From an uncultured Gammaproteobacteria bacterium (GTDB lineage Bacteria > Pseudomonadota > Gammaproteobacteria > UBA6429 > Thiohalophilaceae), in assembly GCA_913064945.1 (NCBI GenBank), contig CAJYAN010000010.1, forward strand, positions 62,001-126,000: 64,000 nt of DNA. Reading direction: 5' to 3'. Positions 34,560 through 43,527 of this stretch are shown piece after piece; position 1 is the stretch's first letter; each line of letters opens with the position of its first letter. A model generated the notes under the pieces. The model did not search any database. It was given only the letters and a program-made list of their open reading frames with translations, and was not told the origin of the DNA. The translations under genes and the position numbers were made by a program.

Positions 34560-35369
34560 ATGCGCTTAACAGGTTCGAATGAAATGCAACTAAAAGTGCC
34601 GATCGTCATTACACTGTATTTCTGGATTATAAAAATTCTGGCGACCACGGTTGGTGAAACCGGCGCTGATTATTTAACCATTAATATGAAGTTCGGCATG
34701 ACAGTGACATCAGTGCTAATGGTAACAGTATTGTTAGCCGTGCTTTTTGTACAGATTAAACATGCAAAATATAATCCCTGGCTGTACTGGTTAACGGTTG
34801 TCCTGGTGAGTATTGTTGGCACCCTGCTGACTGATAACCTGACAGATAATCTTGGCGTTCCATTAGGGATGTCTACGCTTTCTTTTACGCTTGCTCTGGG
34901 GCTGACGTTCTGGCTCTGGTACAGGGTTGAAAGTGCGCTGTCAATTCACAGTATATATACAGTTCGACGTGAATTATTTTACTGGGCGGCGATATTGCTA
35001 ACGTTTGCGCTGGGTACGGCAGCGGGGGATTTATTGGCAGAGGGGCTGGGCCTGGGCTTTGCCGTGTCCGGGGTGATTTTTGCTATCCTGATTGCGATGA
35101 TTGCAGCGGGGTTTTACGTCTTTAAGTTAAATGGTGTATTGATGTTCTGGCTTGCTTACATCGTAACCCGTCCATTGGGTGCCTCAATTGGTGACTATCT
35201 AACACAACCATTTAAAGCGGGTGGCTTAGGGCTAGGGACAACGACTACCAGTGCTGTTTTTCTACTGCTGATTGTAGGCCTGGTCATCTATCTGAGTATG
35301 ACAAGGTTGGATGCAGAAAAAGAACCGGCATTTATTAAAGAGATTAACGAGGAGCCAGAAAGCGTATGA
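34560..35369 (+). CDS. COG4705-like polytopic membrane protein A
   Basis: A 269-residue protein with about eight membrane helices and no known function. It is built of four similar two-helix units, each with an aromatic residue, a glycine and an Asp: FWIIKILATTVGETGAD, YWLTVVLVSIVGTLLTD, YWAAILLTFALGTAAGD, FWLAYIVTRPLGASIGD. Units 3 and 4 are followed by GLGLG. The intramembrane Asp residues suggest a cation- or metal-handling path (inference). Start at the ATG at 34560, nine bases after AGGAGGG. Overlaps the paralogue by four bases. Confidence 0.8.
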   Translation: MRLTGSNEMQLKVPIVITLYFWIIKILATTVGETGADYLTINMKFGMTVTSVLMVTVLLAVLFVQIKHAKYNPWLYWLTVVLVSIVGTLLTDNLTDNLGVPLGMSTLSFTLALGLTFWLWYRVESALSIHSIYTVRRELFYWAAILLTFALGTAAGDLLAEGLGLGFAVSGVIFAILIAMIAAGFYVFKLNGVLMFWLAYIVTRPLGASIGDYLTQPFKAGGLGLGTTTTSAVFLLLIVGLVIYLSMTRLDAEKEPAFIKEINEEPESV

Positions 35370-36136
35370 ATAATTTACCTGCGAGTGTAAATCGAGTCCC
35401 GCATATCATATTGCTGTATTGGGTCATCAAGATCGCGTCGACGACACTGGGTGAGACGGGCGCGGATATGTTTTCCATGACCGCGAAATTGGGATATGGA
35501 ACAACCATTTTGATGTTTATGGGGCTTTTTGTAATCTTCCTTGGTGTCAAGCTGGCGATGAAACGATACGAACCAATAACCTACTGGTTGACCTTTACGG
35601 CGACCGCGATAGCCGGGACAGCAATTTCAGATTACATCGATCGTACGCTGGGCCTGGGTTATGCGACGGGCTCGGCGATTTTAATTACAATGTTGATTAT
35701 TATTCTCAGGATGTGGTATTTGCGCGAGCGAAGCATCAATGTTGAAAGGATTACAACGGCACCCGCAGAAGTCTTTTACTGGCTGGCATTTCTGGTCGCC
35801 AATACGCTGGGGACGGCCGCCGGAGATTTTGTTGCCGATCAGCTGGGACTTGGATTTGCTGCTAGCGCGCTGATCTTTACAGGATCACTGGTTATTATCG
35901 CCCTGTTACACTATTTTAGTAAGACCTCCGGTGTATTACTGTTCTGGCTGGCATTTGTACTCACGCGCCCATTTGGGGCAACCTTTGGTGACTGGTTGAC
36001 GAAGCCATTGCATAGTGGTGGCCTAAATTTAGGTACAATTGGTGCCTCAATATTCTTTGCCCTGATATTGATAATAGCCGCGGGCAGAGAGACACACCTG
36101 GAAAGGTCAGGCAGGGTCATTGCAAAGATGGATTGA
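35366..36136 (+). CDS. COG4705-like polytopic membrane protein B
   Basis: A 256-residue paralogue of the preceding protein with the same four-unit plan: YWVIKIASTTLGETGAD, YWLTFTATAIAGTAISD, YWLAFLVANTLGTAAGD, FWLAFVLTRPFGATFGD. Its start overlaps the stop of gene A in an ATGA junction, which implies coupled translation and perhaps a heterodimer. The response-regulator gene follows after 15 bases. Function unknown. Confidence 0.8.
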   Translation: MNNLPASVNRVPHIILLYWVIKIASTTLGETGADMFSMTAKLGYGTTILMFMGLFVIFLGVKLAMKRYEPITYWLTFTATAIAGTAISDYIDRTLGLGYATGSAILITMLIIILRMWYLRERSINVERITTAPAEVFYWLAFLVANTLGTAAGDFVADQLGLGFAASALIFTGSLVIIALLHYFSKTSGVLLFWLAFVLTRPFGATFGDWLTKPLHSGGLNLGTIGASIFFALILIIAAGRETHLERSGRVIAKMD

Positions 36137-36151
36137 CCCAGGAGAGAAGCG

Positions 36152-36814
36152 TTGCGAATTTTACTTGCAGAAGACGACCACTTCATTGGTAGCGCCATCC
36201 AGCAGGCAATTAAGGATGCAAGTTACGCACTTGATTGGGTAAAGGATGGCATTGCCGCAGAGGCGGCAATGACGACACATCATTATGACCTGCTGCTGCT
36301 GGATCTTGGGTTACCCGGCAGAGATGGCCTTAAGGTATTGCGACATATAAGGCAGGCGGATCAGGCCTTGCCCGTCATTATCATTACAGCGCGGGATGCA
36401 ACCGAAGAACGTATCAATGGCCTCGATCTTGGCGCGGATGATTACATGGTAAAACCCTTTGCCATTAATGAATTGCTGGCAAGAATGCGGGCCGTAATTC
36501 GACGACACCAGGGGATTGGCAACGCCGTCCTTGGCAACGGGGTACTACAATTAGATACAACAACACATGAGGTGACGCGAGAATCAAAATCGTGCACGCT
36601 ATCGGCGCGTGAGTATTCCTTGCTGGAAAATTTACTCATACGACCTGGGACAATACTGTCACGTAGTGAACTTGAAGAACGAATCTATGGCTGGAATGAA
36701 GAGGTAGAGAGTAATGCTGTTGAGTTCCTTATTCATTCACTACGAAAAAAAATCGGCAGTGACGCTATTATTAATGTACGGGGCGTAGGATGGATGGTCG
36801 CGAAGGAAAATTGA
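36152..36814 (+). CDS. OmpR/QseB-type response regulator
   Basis: A 220-residue regulator: receiver domain with acidic pocket EDD, phospho-acceptor Asp about 51 (LLLDLGLPG), Thr/Ser switch (IIITARD) and Lys about 101 (MVKPF), then an OmpR winged helix (LSAREYSLLENLLIRPGTILSRSELEERIYGWNEEVESNAVEFLIHSLRKKI). The start is a TTG at 36152 preceded by AGGAGAG at 36140. It overlaps the kinase gene by 25 bases. It probably binds the tandem repeats upstream of the PepSY gene and controls the cluster. Confidence 0.93.
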   Translation: MRILLAEDDHFIGSAIQQAIKDASYALDWVKDGIAAEAAMTTHHYDLLLLDLGLPGRDGLKVLRHIRQADQALPVIIITARDATEERINGLDLGADDYMVKPFAINELLARMRAVIRRHQGIGNAVLGNGVLQLDTTTHEVTRESKSCTLSAREYSLLENLLIRPGTILSRSELEERIYGWNEEVESNAVEFLIHSLRKKIGSDAIINVRGVGWMVAKEN

Positions 36815-38178
36815 AACCATCACTGCAACGTAATCTTAATCGCTGGATCATTTCTGTTACAGCTGTATTTGCCCTGTTGACCAGCCTGGTATCAGGCTGG
36901 GTGGCGTTCAATGAGGCACGCGAGCTACAGGACAATCTTCTCAAGCAGGTCGCTAGCCTGGTCATTGCGCCGCATAATCAGGTCAAGCTTCAAAAAGAAG
37001 AAAATGATCCCGAAGATAATCTTGTCCAGCAGTATCTGGGTGACACAGGCGCGAAGGCCTTACCTATACCGGTGTTTGTAGATAATGGTTTACACAGCAT
37101 GGAATTGCGCGGTGAGAAATGGCGCGTCCTTGTCTATACCGACCCACTAAAGAAAAATGGCGTGACGAAACGCTACGCCGTTAGTCAGCGAACCGTTGTG
37201 CGGGATGAAATTGCCTGGGACAGTAGTTTACGTACATTTATCCCGATTGCCTTGCTCGCGCCATTTTTAATGATGGTGGCTGGATATGCCGTCAGCCATG
37301 GTTTAAAGCCGCTACGGATTTTGTCTAACACGGTAGATGGCTGCGATGAGAGGCACATGACGGCAATACCGGATCAAAACGTGGTGCAGGAAGTATCGCC
37401 GTTTATCGGTGCTATAAACCGACTACTATCGAGGCAGCGGGAGATTATTGTCCAGCAACAACGCTTTGTCGCCGATGCCGCCCACGAATTACGTACACCG
37501 TTAACGGCATTATCACTATTAGCTGAGAATATGGCGAATGCTAAAACCTATGAAGAGGCACAACAACGATTAATTCCGCTACAGGAGAGCCTGATTCGGA
37601 TGCAGTCTCTGGTGAAACAACTACTGGATTTGGCTCGTGTCCAGGGTGAGATTGAGACGACAGGGCAAACCGTGGAGTTGCAGGCCATTGTACAGGACGT
37701 GATCGCTGAACTGTATCCTTTGGCAAAGGCCAAGGAGATAGATTTAGGCATGATACGGAATGAAAAAATTAGTGTCATGGACTTCAGTGGAAAATTGAGA
37801 ATGCTCATTCATAATGCAGTTGAAAATGCGATACGTTATACACCGGTAGGTGGACAGGTTGATGTCAGCCTGTTTTCGGAAGATGGCGAGATTTTTTTTC
37901 AGGTGGAGGATTCAGGCAGAGGAATTCCCGAAAATGAATTGCAGAAAATATTTGAGCCCTTTTACCGCGTTAATACACACAACGAGCCGGGTAGTGGTCT
38001 AGGGCTGGCGATTAGCCAGGAAATTGCCCAGCGGATTGGTGGCGTCATTGAGGTTAGAAACCGGCCAGAAAAAGGTCTGATGTTCTGTTTGCGGCTTAAA
38101 AAAACTGAAACAAAGATCCAGGCTAATGATGACAAGGTAACAGGTCAGACAGCCAGCAGGGAAATAGTGAAAAAATAA
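36790..38178 (+). CDS. Sensor histidine kinase (QseC-like)
   Basis: A 462-residue kinase with two membrane helices (about residues 17-38 and 153-173) flanking a periplasmic sensor domain of about 110 residues. The phospho-acceptor is His about 232 in DAAHELRTPLTALSLL; N-box HNAVENAIRYTP, G1 EDSGRGIPE, F-box FEPFYRV and G2 GSGLGLAI are complete. It is the partner of the preceding regulator. The signal is unknown; the PepSY protein in the cluster is a candidate modulator. Confidence 0.93.
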   Translation: MDGREGKLKPSLQRNLNRWIISVTAVFALLTSLVSGWVAFNEARELQDNLLKQVASLVIAPHNQVKLQKEENDPEDNLVQQYLGDTGAKALPIPVFVDNGLHSMELRGEKWRVLVYTDPLKKNGVTKRYAVSQRTVVRDEIAWDSSLRTFIPIALLAPFLMMVAGYAVSHGLKPLRILSNTVDGCDERHMTAIPDQNVVQEVSPFIGAINRLLSRQREIIVQQQRFVADAAHELRTPLTALSLLAENMANAKTYEEAQQRLIPLQESLIRMQSLVKQLLDLARVQGEIETTGQTVELQAIVQDVIAELYPLAKAKEIDLGMIRNEKISVMDFSGKLRMLIHNAVENAIRYTPVGGQVDVSLFSEDGEIFFQVEDSGRGIPENELQKIFEPFYRVNTHNEPGSGLGLAISQEIAQRIGGVIEVRNRPEKGLMFCLRLKKTETKIQANDDKVTGQTASREIVKK

Positions 38179-38258
38179 AAGATTGTCATTGATGACACTA
38201 TAGAAAATGCCCCCTGTTATTCTGAAAACACAAATGTCGAAATCTTGAGGAATAAAAC

Positions 38259-39812
38259 ATGATAAATCCCATAATCGCCGACAACAAACCGGTCAAGGTG
38301 ACCTTGACAAAGGGTCAGGAATATCACTTTTGTACTTGTGGCCGATCAAAAAGTCAGCCTTTTTGTGATGGCTCGCATGCGGGTACGGCGTTTAATCCCA
38401 GGGTGATTGTGGCCGAGGAAGATGGCGATGCCTATCTGTGTGCCTGTAAACATACGAGTAATGCACCATACTGTGATGGTACACACCAACAATTTGGCGA
38501 GGAGCAGGTTGGTAAAGAAGGCCCGGGCATAAAACAGGGCATCGCACAGATGCCGCTGGCCGTGGCGACGCCTGAGGAGCCTACGGTTGAATTTATCCAT
38601 CAGCTGGCCAGAGAGGGCTTGAGCAAACTGGGTCACCATGGACCAATGACGGCCATGGGTGTGCCACGGCGAGCGTTACCACAATGGGATGATCTACAGG
38701 TGATGGTTGCACAAATGGCGACCAAGCCATTATTCGAAGAAAAGGCTGTCGCGACAGAACTGGTAATTGGGCCGGAGGCAAGGCGTCCGTTGGTCTTAAA
38801 AATTCCGCTGTTTGTCTCGGACATGAGTTTTGGGGCCTTGTCAGAAGAAGCCAAGATTGCCCTGGCAAAAGGCGCTGAGCTGGCTGGTACCGGAATTTGT
38901 TCGGGTGAAGGTGGTATGTTGCCCGAAGAGCAGGCAGAGAACTCACGCTATTTTTATGAGTTCGCCAGCGCCGAGTTCGGTTATAAAGAAGCGTTACTAA
39001 CCCGTGTGCAGGCCTTTCACTTCAAGGGTGGTCAGGGTGCCAAGACGGGTACCGGCGGGCACTTGCCGGGCAGTAAGAACATCGGCAAGATATCGAAAGT
39101 CAGGGGAATACCCGAGGGCCAGCCGGCCATTTCTCCACCGACATTTAAAGAGCTTTCTTCAGTGGCGGACTTCAGGCGCTTTGCCGATCGGGTTAGAGAG
39201 ATTACGGGTGGTATTCCTGTCGGGTTTAAGCTCAGTGCCAATCATATTGAAAAGGATATTCAATTTGCACTGGATGCCAGTGCGGATTACATCATATTAG
39301 ACGGACGTGGTGGTGGCACCGGCGCTGCACCTGAAATATTTCGCGATCATATTAGTGTGCCGACTATACCGGCATTAGCACGAGCGCGGCGCTATCTTGA
39401 TCAACAGGGTGCAAGTGGTCGTGTAACCTTGATTATAACAGGTGGGCTACGCGTGCCTATTGATTTCGTCAAGGCTATGGCATTAGGTGCCGATGGCGTT
39501 GCGCTGGCCAACAGCGCCATGCAGGCTATTGGTTGTGTGGCCGCCAGAATTTGTAATACCAACAACTGCCCCACCGGTATCGCAACCCAGAAACAGGAAT
39601 TACGACAACGCCTGAATATCGATAAATCAGCCGTCCAGCTGCAAAATTTTCTTAATGCCTCGGTGGCGTTAATGCAGGTGATGGCGCGGGCCTGTGGTCA
39701 TGACGCCCTACAAAAATTTAATAAACAGGATCTGGCGAGCTGGCAGCGTGAAATGGCGTTATTATCAGGCGTTAGATATTCTGGCTATTATGCTATCACC
39801 GACAACATTTAG
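38259..39812 (+). CDS. Double CDGSH iron-sulfur domains fused to a glutamate-synthase FMN domain
   Basis: A 517-residue fusion. Two CDGSH motifs lie at the N-terminus: Cys25, Cys27, Cys36, His40 and Cys61, Cys63, Cys72, His76, each expected to hold a 2Fe-2S cluster. From about residue 110 it matches the FMN/3Fe-4S domain of glutamate synthase (SDMSFGALSEEAKIALA, GICSGEGGMLPEE, DGRGGGTGAAPE, GGLRVPIDFVKAMALGADGV), with cluster cysteines at about 426, 432 and 437. Neither the glutaminase domain nor the NADPH subunit is present, so it is likely an FMN oxidoreductase fed by the CDGSH clusters; the reaction is unknown. Confidence 0.88.
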   Translation: MINPIIADNKPVKVTLTKGQEYHFCTCGRSKSQPFCDGSHAGTAFNPRVIVAEEDGDAYLCACKHTSNAPYCDGTHQQFGEEQVGKEGPGIKQGIAQMPLAVATPEEPTVEFIHQLAREGLSKLGHHGPMTAMGVPRRALPQWDDLQVMVAQMATKPLFEEKAVATELVIGPEARRPLVLKIPLFVSDMSFGALSEEAKIALAKGAELAGTGICSGEGGMLPEEQAENSRYFYEFASAEFGYKEALLTRVQAFHFKGGQGAKTGTGGHLPGSKNIGKISKVRGIPEGQPAISPPTFKELSSVADFRRFADRVREITGGIPVGFKLSANHIEKDIQFALDASADYIILDGRGGGTGAAPEIFRDHISVPTIPALARARRYLDQQGASGRVTLIITGGLRVPIDFVKAMALGADGVALANSAMQAIGCVAARICNTNNCPTGIATQKQELRQRLNIDKSAVQLQNFLNASVALMQVMARACGHDALQKFNKQDLASWQREMALLSGVRYSGYYAITDNI

Positions 39813-39843
39813 ATCTCAGCTTAAAAACATATAAGGAGTGAAT

Positions 39844-40245
39844 ATGGATCAACCAATTACCAAAGGAACACACCACATTGGTCTGACGGTTAACATGCTT
39901 GAGGAGAGTGCGGCCTTTTTTACCAACCTCCTCGGTTGGCAGGAAGTCCGGCGCAACGCGGAGTATCCGGCAATTTTTGTCAGCGACGGTACAGTAATGG
40001 TGACGTTGTGGCAAACCAAGGAAGCCCCCTTTGTCTCATTTGACAAAAATCGGAATGTAGGATTGCATCATGTTGCCTTTGTCGTAGAGAGCGAAGCAGC
40101 CTTATCCGGTCTGCATGAGCGGCTTGTAGCACATGGTATAAAAATCGAGTTCGCCCCGGAGTTCGTGCAAACCGGTCCAGCAATGCACATGATTTGTTAT
40201 GAGCCCAGTGGTATTCGGGTCGAGTTCATCTGGCCGGGCAAGTAA
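39844..40245 (+). CDS. VOC-family protein (glyoxalase-like)
   Basis: A 133-residue protein of the vicinal-oxygen-chelate superfamily with two repeats: THHIGLTVNMLEESAAFFTNLLGW and LHHVAFVVESEAALSGLHERL. Likely metal ligands are the His residues of these repeats and Glu in GIRVEFIWPG. ATAAGGAG precedes the ATG at 39844. It is 31 bases after the CDGSH fusion gene on the same strand and may be co-transcribed. Substrate unknown. Confidence 0.85.
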   Translation: MDQPITKGTHHIGLTVNMLEESAAFFTNLLGWQEVRRNAEYPAIFVSDGTVMVTLWQTKEAPFVSFDKNRNVGLHHVAFVVESEAALSGLHERLVAHGIKIEFAPEFVQTGPAMHMICYEPSGIRVEFIWPGK

Positions 40246-40270
40246 GGCCAGGCGTTTCGACGCCTAGGCC
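40246..40270. terminator. Hairpin between convergent VOC and Lrp-type genes
   Basis: GGCCAGGCG and CGCCTAGGCC pair around TTTCGA with one bulged A, right after the VOC stop and overlapping the end of the Lrp-type gene. It has no T-run, so it is a weak or factor-assisted terminator. Confidence 0.5.
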
Positions 40271-40734
40271 TCATCCAGCGGCAGCATAGTCTTGTCGACC
40301 ACGCGTCGCAGCACAAAGCTGGTATGGACCCCTGTCACACCGGGAATGCGGGTAATGCGATTGAGTAATAATTCCTGGTAGGCGTCCATATCTTTCACCA
40401 CCACTTTGAGCTGGTAGTCCGAGGCCTGGCCGGTGATCAATAGACACTCCATGACCTGGGGGATGTCTTTGACTCTGGATTCGAAGTGCTCGAATCGCTC
40501 CGGCGTATGCTGGTCCATGGAGATGTGAATAAGGGCCATCAGTGACAGGCCCAGGGCACGGGCATCGAGCAGGGCCCGGTAACCGGTAATCAGGCCAGAC
40601 TTTTCAATGGCCTGCACCCGCCGCAGACAGGGTGAGGCTGACAGACCGATGCGGTCCGCCAGCTCCTGATTGGTAATGCGCCCCTCCCGTTGCAGGATGC
40701 TTAAAATCTGCCGGTCATAGCGGTCGAGCTCCAT
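40264..40734 (-). CDS. Lrp/AsnC-family transcriptional regulator
   Basis: A 156-residue regulator. N-terminal helix-turn-helix: LDRYDRQILSILQREGRITNQELADRIGLSASPCLRRVQAIEKSGLI; C-terminal RAM/AsnC ligand domain: ECLLITGQASDYQLKVVVKDMDAY. Such proteins sense amino acids, mostly leucine or other branched-chain ones. It is divergent from leuA, with a 173-base AT-rich spacer that carries two palindromes, so leuA and perhaps the Liv transporter are its targets. Confidence 0.93.
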   Translation of the reverse strand: MELDRYDRQILSILQREGRITNQELADRIGLSASPCLRRVQAIEKSGLITGYRALLDARALGLSLMALIHISMDQHTPERFEHFESRVKDIPQVMECLLITGQASDYQLKVVVKDMDAYQELLLNRITRIPGVTGVHTSFVLRRVVDKTMLPLDEA

Positions 40735-40779
40735 GATATTGCCCTCATCTAGTGTTATCTGTTAATAATATTGCTGTAT

Positions 40780-40813
40780 TTGTTATTTACTAACAATTAT
40801 ATACCAATATTGG
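40780..40813. promoter_or_regulatory. Palindromes in the lrp-leuA spacer
   Basis: TTGTTA and TAACAA (40780-40785 and 40791-40796) form a perfect inverted repeat around five bases; CCAATATTGG, a perfect 10-base palindrome, follows at 40804-40813. Both lie in AT-rich DNA between the divergent regulator and leuA and are candidate binding sites for the Lrp-type protein. Confidence 0.45.
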
Positions 40814-40907
40814 ATAATTTAAGGCTATAAAACGCAATGTAATGGCGTGAGAGATTGACTAGGATCTGGGTAAGTCATCCGTAACTGTTCGAGAAGGAAT
40901 CGCCGCC

Positions 40908-42608
40908 ATGTTGCAACAGCCTGAAACGAAATACCGCCCCTTTACGCCTGTGCCGCTGGTCGACAGGCAGTGGCCGAGTCTCACTTTGACGACACCACCG
41001 ATCTGGATGAGCACGGACCTGCGTGATGGCAATCAGGCGCTGTTTGAGCCCATGAACACCGAGCGCAAGATGCGTATGTTTCGCACGCTGTGTGACATTG
41101 GCTTCAAGGAGATCGAAGTGGCCTTCCCCTCCGCCTCGCAGACTGACTTCGATTTCGTCCGCGAACTGATTGAGGGCAGGCATATCCCCGACGATGTGAC
41201 CATCGAAGTCCTGACCCAGGCGCGAGAACACTTGATCCGTCGTACCATGGAGTCCGTGCGCGGTGCGCGGCGAGCCATTGTGCATGTCTACAATGCCACC
41301 TCAAAACCATTCCGCGACGTTGTCTTTAATATGAGCAAGGCCGAGGTCGTGACAATGGCGGTATCCTCCGTGCAGCTGATCAAGCAACTGGCGGCGGAAC
41401 AACCCGAGACCGAGTGGCTACTGGAATACAGTCCGGAGACCTTCTCCGCTACCGAGCTGGAGTTTGCACTGGCGATCTGTAATGCGGTCACCGCCGAGTG
41501 GGGTGCGACGCCGGACAATAAGGTGATTCTCAATTTGCCAACCACGGTCGAGGTCGCCAGCCCAAATGTCTATGCCGATCAGATCGAGTGGATGCATCGC
41601 AATCTTGCGCGACGCGATAGTGTGATCCTGAGCCTGCACCCACATAATGATCGCGGCACCGCCGTTGCGTCTGCCGAATTAGGTGTCATGGCCGGTGCTG
41701 ACCGTGTCGAGGGTTGTCTGTTCGGCAACGGCGAGCGCACTGGTAACGTGGATATCGTCACGCTGGCGTTAAATTTATATACACAGGGAGTGGCGCCGGG
41801 TCTCGACTTCTCCGATATCAATGCCATTGCGCGCACCGTGGAGCACTGCAACCAGTTGCCGATACATCCACGGCATCCTTATGTTGGTGATTTAGTATTT
41901 ACGGCCTTTTCCGGATCGCACCAGGATGCGATTAAAAAAGGTTTTGCCGCGCAGCAACCAGATGCCTGCTGGAACGTGCCGTACTTGCCTATTGACCCGG
42001 CAGACCTTGGGCGTAGCTATGACTCGGTGATCCGCATCAACAGCCAGTCAGGCAAAGGGGGTATTGCCTACCTGCTGGAAACCGAGTACGGCATCGTCAT
42101 GCCGCGTCGTCTGCAGGTGGAGTTTTCCGGTGTGGTGCAGCGTCATACCGATCGTCATGGAGGTGAAATGAGCGCGGCTGATATCTGGCAGTTGTTTTCA
42201 AAAACTTATCTGCAGAGTGAACAGGCGGTGCGCTATGTCGAACACCATTTATATGAACACGATAAGGCGCAGGGTATTCGTCTGGTTATCGAAGTCGACG
42301 GAGTGTCACATATCGTAAAAGGTGAAGGTAACGGCCCGATCGATGCGGCAGTGCATGCCTTGCAGAAAGTTGGTATACAAATTCAGGTGCGGAGTTTCGA
42401 AGAACGATCCATTGCATCCAGCTATAACGCCGGTGATGCCCGGGCCTGTGCATTTATCGAAATAGCGAACGACGGTATCAGTAACGAATGTTTTGGTGCG
42501 GCGCTGGATAGTAATATTGTTACTGCGTCGATTCAGGCGCTAATCAGTGCGGTAAATCGTTTAGCCGATGTGCAGGTATCGATATCGAGACAGAGGCAAG
42601 AGGCGTAA
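40908..42608 (+). CDS. leuA: 2-isopropylmalate synthase
   Basis: A 566-residue enzyme of the long LeuA type; it condenses acetyl-CoA with 2-oxoisovalerate in the first step of leucine synthesis. The catalytic start of the TIM barrel [16 protein letters not shown], the metal-binding HPHNDRGT and [10 protein letters not shown] are intact, and the C-terminal regulatory domain (about residues 430-560) that binds leucine is present. It is divergent from an Lrp-type regulator and converges on the Liv transporter genes. No other leu genes adjoin it. Confidence 0.95.
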   Translation: MLQQPETKYRPFTPVPLVDRQWPSLTLTTPPIWMSTDLRDGNQALFEPMNTERKMRMFRTLCDIGFKEIEVAFPSASQTDFDFVRELIEGRHIPDDVTIEVLTQAREHLIRRTMESVRGARRAIVHVYNATSKPFRDVVFNMSKAEVVTMAVSSVQLIKQLAAEQPETEWLLEYSPETFSATELEFALAICNAVTAEWGATPDNKVILNLPTTVEVASPNVYADQIEWMHRNLARRDSVILSLHPHNDRGTAVASAELGVMAGADRVEGCLFGNGERTGNVDIVTLALNLYTQGVAPGLDFSDINAIARTVEHCNQLPIHPRHPYVGDLVFTAFSGSHQDAIKKGFAAQQPDACWNVPYLPIDPADLGRSYDSVIRINSQSGKGGIAYLLETEYGIVMPRRLQVEFSGVVQRHTDRHGGEMSAADIWQLFSKTYLQSEQAVRYVEHHLYEHDKAQGIRLVIEVDGVSHIVKGEGNGPIDAAVHALQKVGIQIQVRSFEERSIASSYNAGDARACAFIEIANDGISNECFGAALDSNIVTASIQALISAVNRLADVQVSISRQRQEA

Positions 42609-42666
42609 ACTCGTTTCGATATAGGATGAGGGTGCAGAACAACTTTGGGCGGCTCATTTATCGGTC

Positions 42667-43527
42667 TCAGCCACCGAGGAACAATTTGCCAACTTCGGGT
42701 TGTTCAAGTAAATCACTACCCTTGCCTGCCAGCGCCAGTTGACCTGAGACCAGGACATAACCGATATCGGCGAACTCCAGTCCCTTCTTGGCATTTTGTT
42801 CGACCATGATAATGGTCTTGCCCTCGACCTTTTGTAGGTCGGAAAGAATTTCAAATACGCTATCGATAAAGCGTGGCTCAAGGCCAATCGAGGGTTCATC
42901 GACCAGGAGTATATCCGGGTTCATAATCAGGGCGCGAGAGATCTCCAGCAGGCGGCGCTCGCCACCGGACAGGTTACCGGCATTCTGATGGCGACGTTCA
43001 GCGAGACGCGTATATTTATCCAGTACCCTTTCCACCGCCTCACGAGCCTGGCGTTGATCCGTGAGGAGGTAACCACCCATGAGCAGATTTTCCTCTACAG
43101 TCATGTCGGGGAAGACGGAGTTATCCTGCAGGATGTAGGCAATACGGGCACGTTGTAATTTCTGGTTTGAAGTCAGGCGTGTAATGTCGGTTTGTTGTTT
43201 GGTAATGGAGCCGGAAAAAATCTGGGTAAAGCCAAAAATGGAGTGCAACACCGTTGACTTACCCGCACCGTTTGGACCGATCAGGCAGAGGGACTGACCC
43301 TCGCCGACCGCGAGATCGAGACCATGCAGAATTTTCATCTTGCCATAGCCCGCGACCAGTTCACGGATGTCAAGCAGTGGCGCGCCGTTAACCAGTTCCA
43401 GTAAGGCCTCTCGAGTTGGCTTGGTGTCGGAGAGTTCGCTGGCCTGTCTGGCGACATCGTCAACCGAGATGATGGTATCGACAGAGCCTATGCCGTAACC
43501 ACTAATACGTTTACGTTTCTCAGCCAT
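42667..43527 (-). CDS. livF: Branched-chain amino acid ABC transporter ATP-binding protein LivF-like
   Basis: A 286-residue ATPase. Walker A GPNGAGKS, Q-loop, signature LSGGERRLLEISRAL and Walker B ILLVDEPSIGLEP are present, and the core matches LivF. It has an unusual N-terminal extension of about 50 residues (MAEKRKRISGYGIGSVDTII...) before the core begins at LLDIRELVAGYGKMKILHGL. It is the last gene of the livJ-like-H-M-G-F operon and shares one base with livG (TAATG). Confidence 0.92.
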   Translation of the reverse strand: MAEKRKRISGYGIGSVDTIISVDDVARQASELSDTKPTREALLELVNGAPLLDIRELVAGYGKMKILHGLDLAVGEGQSLCLIGPNGAGKSTVLHSIFGFTQIFSGSITKQQTDITRLTSNQKLQRARIAYILQDNSVFPDMTVEENLLMGGYLLTDQRQAREAVERVLDKYTRLAERRHQNAGNLSGGERRLLEISRALIMNPDILLVDEPSIGLEPRFIDSVFEILSDLQKVEGKTIIMVEQNAKKGLEFADIGYVLVSGQLALAGKGSDLLEQPEVGKLFLGG

